Shown: one piece after another, positions 23,228-34,600 of the stretch
Numbering within the stretch: position 1 is the stretch's first letter
Layout of the letters: every line of letters starts with the position of its first letter
Source: Glycine soja
Lineage: Eukaryota; Streptophyta; Magnoliopsida; Fabales; Fabaceae
Direction: 5' to 3'
DNA length: 64,000 nucleotides
Assembly (NCBI RefSeq): GCF_004193775.1
Contig: NC_041011.1
Coordinates: 47,189,167 to 47,253,166 of the forward strand
Notes under the pieces: generated by a model
The model's database searches: none
Told to the model about the DNA's origin: nothing
The model's input: only the letters and a program-made list of their open reading frames with translations
Program-made: the position numbers and the translations under genes

Positions 23228-25863
23228 TCAATCGTGACATTGAATTGTGTGCATTGAACAACCACAATTTCCCGAACCAATGTCTTTTGCAATGCATACA
23301 TGTTGAAATTGTTCGTCTTCGAACCAAATGGATCGTTTTTGAAGAAATTCAGCAACAAATGAGTCCAACATTTCAATGGTAACATGTTGCATCACTACCA
23401 CATGTGCAATATTTCCTTTGCATGCCAAATTCCACCTACGAGTAAACTCTTCATCTAGAGGCCTCTTAAAGACAACAGTGCTACTAAACCTGTTTAACAT
23501 TGCACCAATGCCTGCATTACGTAGTCGACTTTGTAAATAGTGTGCATTCATTATGCATTTACGCACTTCGTTTTGAAGTCCTATAAGACCTTTTCTTTTG
23601 ATGGCGTACCAAAGGAAAATTGGAGCATGCCCGCAACGGCTACCTGTGATTGTAACATCTCTTGAACCAATATATTCAACATCTCTTGATAATGCATTGA
23701 TGTATCGTAAACGAGTTATTACAATACCACAAGGAATTGGACATCCTAAGAACTTATGGCCAGAAATAGCCACACTTCCAATGGGTTTCTCGAAGGTAAT
23801 CCTAGGTGCCTGTACAATAACAAGCAATATTTTAGATAACATCATAATTAATAATTTGTAAATGTTTGTGTTTGTGTATAAATAGTGAATAATGAATAAG
23901 AGGAAAAAAGATTTAAATATGTTTGAGATCTATAATAAATGATGAATTTTTGTTTTGAATTTTTGATAAAAAATTTCATTATATTAAATTTTTGATATAA
24001 TATTATAATATTTTTTATTTTAAGTCTTTGTCTTCAGTTATTGATAATGTAATATCTTACAAATAAATTTTTTCAAAATATATTAATTATTGAGATAATG
24101 TCATATCATCACTAATCTGATGACATGAATTCAAAATAAAAGTTTTGATATATTAAAATAAAAGTTTTGATATATTAAAGATCAAATTCAATAAAAAATT
24201 TATTAAGGATTTAAAATAAAAATTATTTATTTATAAGGGACCTTGAATATATTTAAGCCTATAAAAAAGAATAATATACAAAAGATAAATTTCTAAATTA
24301 GTTGGAGAACAAAACAAAATATAAAATAAGGGAAAGATTTTATTTCAAAATCCAAGCCATATTTCAAAGTAATCTGTCTCAACATAGATCTGTATATTCT
24401 CCACATATCCAATTTACCTCCCCAACAACTCCCATTTCCTAATCATACTATATATCAAAGAGAAGCTTTTTATGTAACATATATGTTAAAAACTTACTTG
24501 TTCAACAAAAGGCAACATCATTCCAAATAGAGCTCCATCACAATGAATGTAGAATCGATCACGTGTGAAACCACACTCTTGAAGTGTTTGTATTACAAGA
24601 TCAAGGTCATCAACTCCTCCTTTCATAGTTGTCCCTGAAACAAGAACCATATTTATGTTTCTCCAAGTGTCTATAAATTTTATGTAAAAAGTGTGTGCTA
24701 TTATTAGTTATTATATATGTGGGTAGTTGTCGAAGGATACCTATGTTTAGATTGATTATGGCTGGCTTGTCCTTGTGAGCAAGAAGTAAAGCCTTTAAAT
24801 CAACACAATTAATCTCGCCAGAGACCAAAGTGCTAACCTTCATGCACTGCATTCGATACATTCTTGCTATTTTGAAGATTGAATAGTGTGAATCTTGTGA
24901 GGTATATAAAATCCCATCCGGAAGTTGTTCTCTCCTATATAAAGATAGAAATCGATGTTTGTGTTTAGTATATATTTTGAAGCATCAAAGGAGTCTAGAA
25001 ATTATATCAAATACTAACCCTACTAAAATTCCATGAAGATTTCCTTCGGTTCCACCGGTTGTGACGTATCCCCAATACTTATTCTTCTCTATCTCCCACA
25101 GATTTGCAAACCAATCAAGCACACACACTTCAAATCTTGTTGAATTTAGGGAGAAGCTGCTTCCTAGGAATGGATCACCGGCATTGTTCAAATGAAAATG
25201 AAGCAACGATGCTAATGTGTCATAGTTGAAGTTTTGATTAGTGGGGTAGCCTAAAGTACATGAAAGTCGATCATTAGTACAGTCTTGCATGGTAAGAAGA
25301 AGAGATTTCATGGAAATAGATAAAAGAAAAATAATATTGTTATAAAAAGAGAGAGAGAGAAAAAAAAGTTTGAACTGAGTTTAAAAATAAGTATCAAAAT
25401 ATCAGAACTATTATATATTATAAATTATTAAATTTAGTATTAAACTAACTTTGATATTTCCATGCGTGTCAATTATTTTCACATTGTATATCTTACCTTC
25501 TATTATAAAATATTTCTTTTACTTGCTGAGATTGCATTATTAAGAATGGATAAGGATGTGAAACAGATTATGACAATGAAACAATTTTCAAAGTAAAAAC
25601 GCCAAAACCAAAAGCATACCTAAGTTGCGCAAGCTGTACTGATTTAGAGTCTCGACATAGTGAGTAATAACTGAAGCCAAATTGGCTTGTGTCTCGCCAC
25701 TGCACTTGGTGATAGCAAGGTTCTCTTTAATATCTATCGGCAGATTCTCTTCTTTTCTAGAGAAATTGGCATTGCTGACAACTTTCGATGACAACAGCTC
25801 CGTGGCATGAGTTCTTGGAATTATGAAATCCATTGCCATGTTCTTCCCCGCTGAATTCTCCAT
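23228..25863 (-). CDS. Serine decarboxylase-like / histidine decarboxylase-like PLP enzyme (intact tandem copy 2)
   Basis: Five exons on the minus strand (25863-25620, 25250-25019, 24934-24741, 24634-24498, 23809-23228) join with GT-AG introns into 462 residues. The fold is the group II PLP-dependent decarboxylase. TTGGTEGN is at 145-152, His175 in TSQDSHYS probably stacks on the cofactor, Asp256 in HCDGALFG pairs with the pyridine nitrogen, and Lys288 in SGHKFLGCP is the Schiff-base lysine. Plant members convert serine to ethanolamine, or histidine to histamine in related enzymes; the substrate here cannot be read from sequence. No transit peptide is obvious, suggesting cytosol. ATG 25861-25863 is chosen because it lies about 86 bases downstream of a TATA box; an upstream in-frame ATG at 25930-25932 would sit at the likely transcription start. 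Its neighbour at 15.3-17.3 kb is a broken tandem duplicate. Intron 4 carries a MITE. Confidence 0.88.
23909..24260. mobile_element. MITE in intron 4 of the intact decarboxylase
   Basis: The left end AGATTTAAATATGTTTGAGATC and the inverse of the right end (AGGCTTAAATATATTCAAGG) are imperfect terminal inverted repeats. Ends of the TTTAAATATGTTT type belong to a MITE family common in legumes. The equivalent intron of the pseudogene copy is only about 160 bp, against about 690 bp here. The element therefore explains most of the difference and probably arrived after the duplication. It has no coding content. Confidence 0.6.
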
Positions 25864-25948
25864 TTGTATATTGTAATTTGTAATATGTGTATCCGAGAGT
25901 GATATATATGCAGAATGTGTAGTGAAAGACACAAAGGCTGTGAATATG

Positions 25949-25956
25949 TATTTATA
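25949..25956 (-). promoter_or_regulatory. TATA box of the intact decarboxylase gene
   Basis: TATAAATA on the minus strand lies about 86 bases upstream of the chosen start codon. The same element at the matching place (17333-17340) precedes the pseudogene copy, which supports it as the ancestral core promoter. Confidence 0.6.
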
Positions 25957-26099
25957 GCCAGAAAATCAAAGCTGTGAATGTGCATAACGCGTGTATTTTC
26001 CACTTGGTGGAATTGTATTATTAATTTATTTATTTCATTTTCAGTTGGGGTGGGGGGAATTAATGGTGAATCAAAAGATGTCTGCATAAAAAATTGAAA

Positions 26100-29000
26100 A
26101 ATAAAATGTATTAAAAGTAAAATGAAATACGACACTCAGGAATAAAATGTATCTTTTTATCAATCTGCCTGCCGTTCTCAACAGCCTTATACTCTCATGC
26201 AGTAGCGGAATTGGGAAAAAGTCTCTGAGAGGATCATTTTTGGGGGCGTTTGGAAACGCGTCTCGATCCACAAGATAATTAAAATCACGTTTGGTAAGGT
26301 GGATAGCGGGCTTGGTATTTGACACGTACGATAGAGTGGTTAGATTATGTGTATGGAGTTTTGTTAGAACAATGACAAAGAGGTGGAACGTTCCTATATG
26401 CATGCATGGGGTGGAGGAATTTTCATCTTTAATTTGGCTGGTAAATAAGTACTATAGTGTAGTTGAATTGGTGGTACAGCTGGTTCATTTATAGTGGGCT
26501 AATAATTTATTTGCTAGCTATAGTATCAGGTTAAGTTATATTTATGTGCTATATATCTCTGTGAATTAATATTTGGTGACCCTCTTTGATCGAGGCCGTT
26601 TTTGGCCTCTGGTTGTACCAGAATTTGGTACCACTGCTACCTTTTCACATTGTTATATAATATCATTATTTATCTCGATGAAAAAAAAGAGATAAAATCA
26701 CGTCAATTTCTACTTAGATGTATGTATGTATAATGTAGCCCATGTTTGAAACTGGGTCACCAACTTACAAAAACCACGTCAATCTGCATCCTTTTATGAA
26801 GAAGCTTCAAGTTTGACGTGGAAAACCACGTTGGTAAAAGCTACTGTGTAGACTGCGCAGCTTTGGCTAAGATGTGTGTGTATTTCAGATGTTTGACGCC
26901 AGGAACCGACCTAGGATGAGTTAACTGGGGGGGGGGGCGGAATTTTTTCAAAATACTTAATAAATATATAAATCTTAAATTTTATAAATTTATTTTTATA
27001 AACCCCTCCGTAACAAAATTTATATAAACATTTATTTATAATTAAGTGCTTTTCAAAACAAATCAAGAACATTTGGGCCTCGCTACACCTGTTCATATTT
27101 TAGCTGGCATATATGGATGCCTCTTTAGCATAAAGAAGTAAGAGGTTAATGGGCTGCAGTTTGGGCCATTTTGAGGAATGCATGACCTTTCCAGTACTAT
27201 TGCCACTGCCCATGTGAGTATATGCACCCAAGTCTTCGAACCATATAGATAACGGGTTTTTTTTATAAAAAAAAATTGCAAGTATTATTAATTCTTTACG
27301 TTAAGATTTTGATTTTTAATTTAAATTGTTATAACTAACTTTTTATATTTAAAATATTTATATATTTTAGTGTAATAGATTTTAACTTAAAAAATTATGT
27401 TGAATTTTTTTAATTTAACTTTATATATTTTTTATTTTTTTAAAAATCATATTAATATTTGGATTCACAAACTGGTTTGTCTATATGTGAACTTTTGTGA
27501 ACCCAATATGTATTTTAAAAAAATTATTTATTTTACGGATCAAACTTATTCAACCCGTATATATACTCATCCCTAATTATGTTACAAAATAAAAATGAAA
27601 AAATATAATTTCACAAGGCTTAACAATGAGAATAATAATTCCCATTTTCCAACTCAAATTATAAAATAAAAAACAAACTGCAATATCGGATTCACACTAA
27701 CAACAAGAGAGAAAAATTCATTCTCAATACATTCATATATAAATGCCCAGTCCAAGTGAAACCAAGTTTATATATTTTAAATAAAATTTCGAGTTTTATT
27801 TTAAAAAAAAATAGTTTTGAGTCTAAATATTATAAATAAAAATATATAATTAAAATAAATTTCACTAAAAACAATTAGATTAATTTTTCATCAAAACTTT
27901 TAAATGCTTTGCACCTATATATAACTGTAAAAAAATATCAATACATTATTTTCACATTAGTATTTTTATTAAATATTAAATTAACAGGTAAACTATAATT
28001 ACCTAATTAAATTTTTGTGGGAGTCAAATTAACAGAAGAAAAAAATAAAGATGCTGAATTTGTGAAATTAAGATAATAAAGAGACCTGCAATTTGGAAAG
28101 GAACTAAGTAAAAAAAAAATCTTAAGTAAGGAATTGAGTAACATCAAACATTCAAACGCACGTTCACATAGTCACACGTCAATTCAGCTGCATGGCTCGA
28201 GCTACTCATCAAACGCCACGTATTGCGAAAAAAGTTGGCACGTGCTAAAAATCAACCGGCCGGCCAGTTTCTTATGCGTTTGCGTCTTTTCAGCGTGACC
28301 CATCCTTTTCGTCATCATGTTATATGTTCAAGTAGTAAATGTTATTTAGACACTGTTTGTTTCAAGTTAAATAAATGAAAAGGAAATATTCATAATAAAA
28401 AAAATACTAGTACTTAGATTCCTATGTTTAACTTGAGGAAATAATGAAAAAGGATAATTTATTTTTGGATTCATAAGGGAAAAAATCATTCAAATTGGCA
28501 TGCGATAGAAAATAAGTTTTTTTTTATGGTAGAAAAGAAGATTTCTAGACAATCTATATCACTACTTTTTTATATAAGTATTTTTTAAAAACAGGTAACT
28601 TTAAATGTTTGAAAAATTATAGAATTATCGAACATTAGATATATGAATATCTCTTCATAAAAATTTAAATATCGGTTCATTATATTATAAGAGGTTGCTC
28701 CCTTATTATTATAATTATAATCCATAATAAATAATCATTTTTTAAATTATAAATTATATTATAATAAAAAATTATAAAACAAATATTTTTAAATATATAA
28801 ATTATATTTTGATTTTTTGATAAATAATTTTAATTTTTTAATAATGTTATTTAAAATTGAAACAGATTGATAAACAATTAAGAAAAGTAAGTATAAAAAC
28901 AAATAAAGATAAATAAATGTTATTTTGTGATGATTGGGAATTTTTCTTTGTCTAGTTTTGTTTTTTAAAAAAAAGTATGTGATATGCATCTCCAAAATAC

Positions 29001-30514
29001 AGGAGATAGAGCAACGAAAAATTATAATTAAGAGAGTTAGGTGAATAAGAACTTCACTCTCTAAATCAACAATTCTATTTTTTTTCCTTTTTTGAAGAGG
29101 GAGGGGGGATGAATGAGAAATATATTCAAAGTCTAGAAACACCTAAGAGGCAAGAAGGTTATTTCTTATAAGCATAATATGGCCTTAAGGAGATAAATTC
29201 AAAACTACATCAAATATATGTTTAGAAAGAACCATGGCTAATTCATACTTGATAAAGACATCAACAACTTAATTAGTCACTTTTAACATGTATTGTCAAA
29301 CTATATGACTCATGTATTGATGATTTCAATGACTTACTTTAACCAAGTTATAACAAGAATGCAAATGACAACATTCATTGACCAATAATCTAACCATCAT
29401 CAAAGAATTCGAATAAAACAACAATCATACAAAAAATCATAGTTAAATCTTCTGCCTTGAGTTAAAGGCCCTAGATGAACAAAAAGCCTTGTCAAACACT
29501 ACATGAATGATTTGGATTCTAATTTCCAATATAAGAATATTTGTTTATTTAATTTTGTTTTTATTTCATTTCTTGTTGAAAACAAAATATTTAAAGCCTA
29601 CACTTTATCATAAGTCTATTACATGATGGTATGTCATAGTGATTTGAAATTCATTTTGGGTGTGTTTAGTTTAAAGGATGGAGATAAAAAAAAGATGAAA
29701 ATAGAAAAAAATGAATTAAAATAGAATATAAAAAATGTGAGTTTCACAAAAAAAATACACAATTTCTCTCCAATATTCTTTCTCTCTTTTCTATTAAACT
29801 TACCATTAACATTGATTTATGAATGCAACACATTAAAAAAATAAAAGAAAACTAGTATTTAAGAGAATTTTCAATTACATGTCTCGTTTTAATTTAGATA
29901 TAGAAAACAAGACATGAGAGGTGAAAGTGATTTCAATTCATTTGTAAAAGCAATATATAAAATTAACTTAGTGCACAAGATTATAATTCTTTTTTAAAAA
30001 ATTGAACACTTTTCAACATTGAAGCCTAGGTCATTGCTCTTTCGGCCCAAGCATAAGAGGCCAATCTTGTTTTTGTTTGTTTAGATAACTAGTTAAATAT
30101 CTCATGTCTTATACGAGTATTAATTTTATAATTTATATTTTTTTATATTATTATATATTTTTTTATGTAATTAATTATTATATTTTGACTAACAAAAATA
30201 TATTATTATTATGTTAGTATTTAAAAAATATTTAATTGGTTTTCATTATTTATCATTATAATAAATATTTGTAACTATTTTATAAAATCATGATAGTATT
30301 TTTTTTATAATAATTAAAGGAAAATGTATTAGCGTTAATTAAATTTAAATTTAAATTTAATTTAGAATCCATATATATTTATGGTATTAATTAATTTGAA
30401 GTAGAAAATATAATTATTTATTAGTTAGAATATTCTAATAAGAAAAATATTAAGGAACATTTTTCCTCTAATAATGATTGGTTACTACAATTAGAATAAT
30501 TATCATAATTAAAC

Positions 30515-30548
<34 letters not shown>

Positions 30549-31372
30549 TGTTATTGATTAAGTTTAATTATATTACTAGTTAGAATCTTTTAATAATTAT
30601 AATTTAATGAGAATGAATATGAAACATTTAATCATGTGAAAGAATCTTCTTTTATACTATCTCCTATCATTTTTATATATAAGAAATAAGATAAATCATA
30701 ATTTAAATAAAAAATGCTAATATCCATTCTAGTTAGAATCTATTAACATTCAATACAAAAATATTTGAAGTATAAAATTGTTGATTGTTTTGTTTTTTAA
30801 AATTTAATTCAATGATACTATCGTATTTTATGATTTAATTTTTTAAAAACTCTATCTCACATTTTTTTTTCATGTTTCTCTCATATATATAGAGAGATAT
30901 TTGTTATTTTATTTTATAAGTTAAATAATAAAGCATAATAATGTTATTAAATTAAAATTTAAAAATAAAAGATTCAATAATTTTTTTAGTCTAGATATTT
31001 TTGGACTGAATGCTAATGTATATGAATATTAATATTTTTTAAATAATGATTAAAATATATTTTCATCCTTATAAATACTAAAATATTTATGACTTGTAAT
31101 CAGATTTATAAGATTCGATTCTACATGTTAATAATTTAGTATATCACAGGTGAAGAATGTAACATTAACCCGTAAGATTGAATATTTCGAATTCAATTTT
31201 CTAAGATATCACACATCTATATTTTTTACCAGGACAAAAGAAACATACTTAAAATTTGACAATATTTTGATATTTATAACTTTAAATAATGTAATATTGT
31301 TTACTTGATTTTATTATCCAATATAAATATAAATTGTTTCTCCGTTGTTTGGTTTTGTTTTGGTCGGAAACA
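26100..31372. other. AT-rich intergenic DNA, no supported gene
   Basis: No frame with protein motifs is seen. A run of about eleven G (around 26927-26937) next to GCGGAATTTTT and an A/T-rich tail looks like one end of a decayed transposon. ACGT-core words are clustered at 26690-26830 and 28140-28240, the latter including a G-box (CACGTG) near 28231 and a CCGGCCGGCC palindrome. A short TA array lies at 30518-30545. From 28.4 to 31.3 kb the sequence is almost wholly A/T. Confidence 0.5.
26774..26821. repeat. Inverted CCACGTCAA pair
   Basis: CCACGTCAA (26774-26782) and its exact reverse complement TTGACGTGG (26813-26821) flank a 30-base loop that itself contains GAAGCTTC. Another ACGT word (CCACGTT) follows directly. 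ACGT cores are targets of bZIP proteins, but no gene start lies close by, so a regulatory role is only a possibility. Confidence 0.4.
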
Positions 31373-31610
31373 ATGAATGAGAGGATTAGCGAAACGCAGC
31401 GTGAGAGGAACGACATCCCCAATCCAATTCAATTACTAGCTGCCTTTTTCTTTTCCTAAAATCTCGCCTTTTTCGCTTCCGTGTCCCTGCTCAGCGGCAA
31501 GGCAACTTCACTTTGGACCAAATTACCCTCCATCTCCCTTCAAATCACACCGAACCCTTCCCTTCCCTTTTTCCACTCAGATTCTCTCCCCCCACTCCAC
31601 AGTCAACTCC

Positions 31611-31622
31611 ATGTGCGCTTGA
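31611..31622 (+). promoter_or_regulatory. Minimal uORF abutting the kinase start codon
   Basis: ATG TGC GCT TGA encodes Met-Cys-Ala and its stop codon ends at 31622, directly before the main ATG at 31623. Ribosomes that terminate there would have to reinitiate with no spacing, or leaky-scan past the first ATG. A second possible uORF of 28 codons (31373-31459) lies further up if the transcript starts early enough. Control of translation is inferred, not shown. Confidence 0.5.
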
Positions 31623-34600
31623 ATGGATTTGGTGGAAGGCGTCGGAGAGAGTTCCTCGCCGCCGCGCGCCTTCAGCGGCTACAGCAACTACGACGTCCGC
31701 AACGATGTCTACAACCGCCTTCTTCAAACCGGCCACGACCAAGCCGTTTCCAACCCCGACTTCCGCGAACACTTGGAGGCTCACTTCAATCGCTTGCCAC
31801 CGAGGTACTACTTTCTTTCACTCTCTTCTTCTTCTTCCTTTCTATTTTTTGGATTAGGCCTCACTTTCAATTATTTCTAGGAATGAAGTGTGTAATAATC
31901 TGTTGCTGCTTTTTGTTTGTTTGTTCCAGTTATGGACTCGATGTGAATATCGATAGAGCTGAAGATGTTCTGTTGCATCAATCCCTTCTTGCTTTGGCAA
32001 AGGACCCTCACAAGCGCCCTGTATACCATATACGCTTCCTTGAGGTACTATTCTTCCTTACTTTGCTGTTGCTAACTCCATTTCAACTAGCTTAGGATCA
32101 TTCCGGATTCATTTTAATTAGATTCAATTCCCATCATTTCTGTTTATGTATTTCGATTTCGAATAGGATTTTTATGATTGGTCATGTTTGGATAAGCTTC
32201 TCGGTAAACACGTTATAGGAAAAGTGTTGGAGTGTAGGTGAAAGGTGAAGTCTCACGTTGAGTAGAAATGAGAAATTTGAACACCATATAAGTGATATAA
32301 GTGAGGAGAAGACCCATAAACCTGAGTCTTCTTAAGGTTTTGAGTTAAAGTGTGGTATCAGTTCGCTTGTATGGTGTGCTCGAGGTCTATGGGTGTAAAT
32401 CTCCCCGGTGTTTATCCCGATGCACAACAAAAAGAATTCTATCATATTTCTTTCAGTTTTTCATGTCTATCAAATTTACTTCTTCTCTCGATTTGCTGGG
32501 CAGAATATTTCAACTAGAACAGATAGTGAAGATCAACAAATTTTAAGTACTCATTATAGCCCAGGATCATCTTCCCATGCAACAAATGGGGGAGCTGTAT
32601 CACCTGGTAAAAGGTATGCTATCCAGCGAACAGTGAAATATACTATATATGTATGCACAAGCATTTTACAGGAAGGTTTCTGGTAACTGTTACTTAAAAT
32701 ATCAATTCTGTATCTTTGTAATTTATTATTTATTTATGCAATGTAATATAATTATATAATTTCCATCAGTAAGATGAGGGATATTGCAAATGAGTTTGAG
32801 CCTTGCTCGAAGCTTGAGGACCTAAATTTGGATGTTAGAAAGAACTCAAAGGAGACAGAGGAAAAATTTCTCTCTGACAATTTTTTCCAGAGGTACCACC
32901 TGAATAAAGTTACAATGCTGTTTCTTACTTTTCTTTTAGTTTTTGAAATAGCAGTGTGACAACTTTTGTTAAAACCGGTAGCCATGGCTGCAAATTTTTT
33001 CTCTTTGGAGAGCAGGAAAGTAGACTTCTATCTGTTGCCAAAATTTATGTTCCAAACATTTATTTTTATGAATGCGTGTATCTTTCCACATTTGAAATTG
33101 AAGTAGTACACTGTACACCACTTGCACGCCAAATGTTACCTGAATATCTTTTCTTGTGGTAAGTAAGTTAAACATTGCAATTTAAAATGCAGGCTTGAAC
33201 ATTCAAGTGTCCCCGTTCATGAAATAATATTTTCCACTGTTGACAAGCCAAAGCTGTTAAGCCAGGTATGTTTGAAGAGTTTATCTTATCTGTTGTTTTT
33301 TGTTAAAACTTATATCTGTTGTTCTTAAAATAATATATGTTGGAGGAAGTTGTCAAGAGAGGTTTCAGGCTAAGCAATTTGATTTTTAACTGTGCCAAAT
33401 GGCATAATGTGATCCATGCAACTGACCTCACTTAGTAGGATAAGGCTTTGTTGTAAATTAATTGAAAGTTTGAAACTCCCAGAGATAATGAGCTAAAATT
33501 TTTCAATCTACTTAGGTCATGATATATAGGTTTATTTTCCTCAGTATCAACTTAATGAAACAAAAACTTTCCTCAAAATTAGAAGGTATTTAATAACTAG
33601 AGATTTATTAAGCAGTTTTGGAGTGTGTTGTCAACTTTTCATATGAAGCATAGATAAAGTGAAGCCAATAGAAGCTATATGAAAGACTATATGGAATATT
33701 GGATACCAATGTTATAATGCATAGTTTTGTTGTATCATTGTTTTCTGGATACTGACTAGTGATTTGTATTATTGTATATGTTATTCCTGTATTCATACAT
33801 AATCCAAAAACATTATGTAAAAAATAGTTTGAGGGTGTAAACTGAATAACTGGAGTGGATTTTACGTAAGATCTTGAGAGTGGAAATCAGGGCATTCTCT
33901 TGTATGAAGTGTATATGTAGCTTCATTCTGTTGATATAATCAAGTGCGAGGTTCTAGTTTGTTAATGCCTGACAATATAATTGATGGATAGTGGATTGCT
34001 TTTTGACGGATATTATTTTCTTTTAGCTGTCCGCTTTGCTGTCTGATATTGGACTTAACATCCGTGAAGCTCATGTTTTCTCCACAACTGATGGCTATTC
34101 CCTTGACGTGTTTGTGGTGGATGGATGGCCAGTAGAGGTACACTGCTGCTTATTGTGATGCTATTTGCTTTCCCCCAAAGACCTCTGCAAAGTTGTATCT
34201 TTGAAAGCTGTCATTTCATTAATGTTAATTTTACAATGGCATTTGTGTTATTGGCATGTTGCAAACACTTCATAACTGTTAATTGATTATAATTTTGTAC
34301 TTGGTGGTTGAACTCTACTACAATTATCTGAGCTTTGATTTGATGGCAGATTAGGTAAGATGACAATTATTGATACCCACAAAGGTTGTTGCAGCTGCAT
34401 TTTTTTTATAAAGAAAATATTTTCTTATCACAGTTTTTAATTCAGACAAAAAATGGTCTATATCGGGAGTCAAGCTTGTAGGTTATTAAGATTAAGATTT
34501 AAGGGGCACTGTTATTATATTTCTCTTATGACAGGGATGTGTGCTGAGTCCAAATGTTGCTGACTTTGCAATCTTGTGCTCAGGAAACAGATGATTTGTA

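Noticed and set aside
29660..29830. TGGGTGTGTTTAGTTTAAAGG as a possible Tourist-type left end
   Set aside because: No matching inverted right end or target duplication was found.
31481..32095. Longer open frames over kinase exons 1-2
   Set aside because: They read through introns in other frames; the spliced frame from 31623 matches the kinase family.
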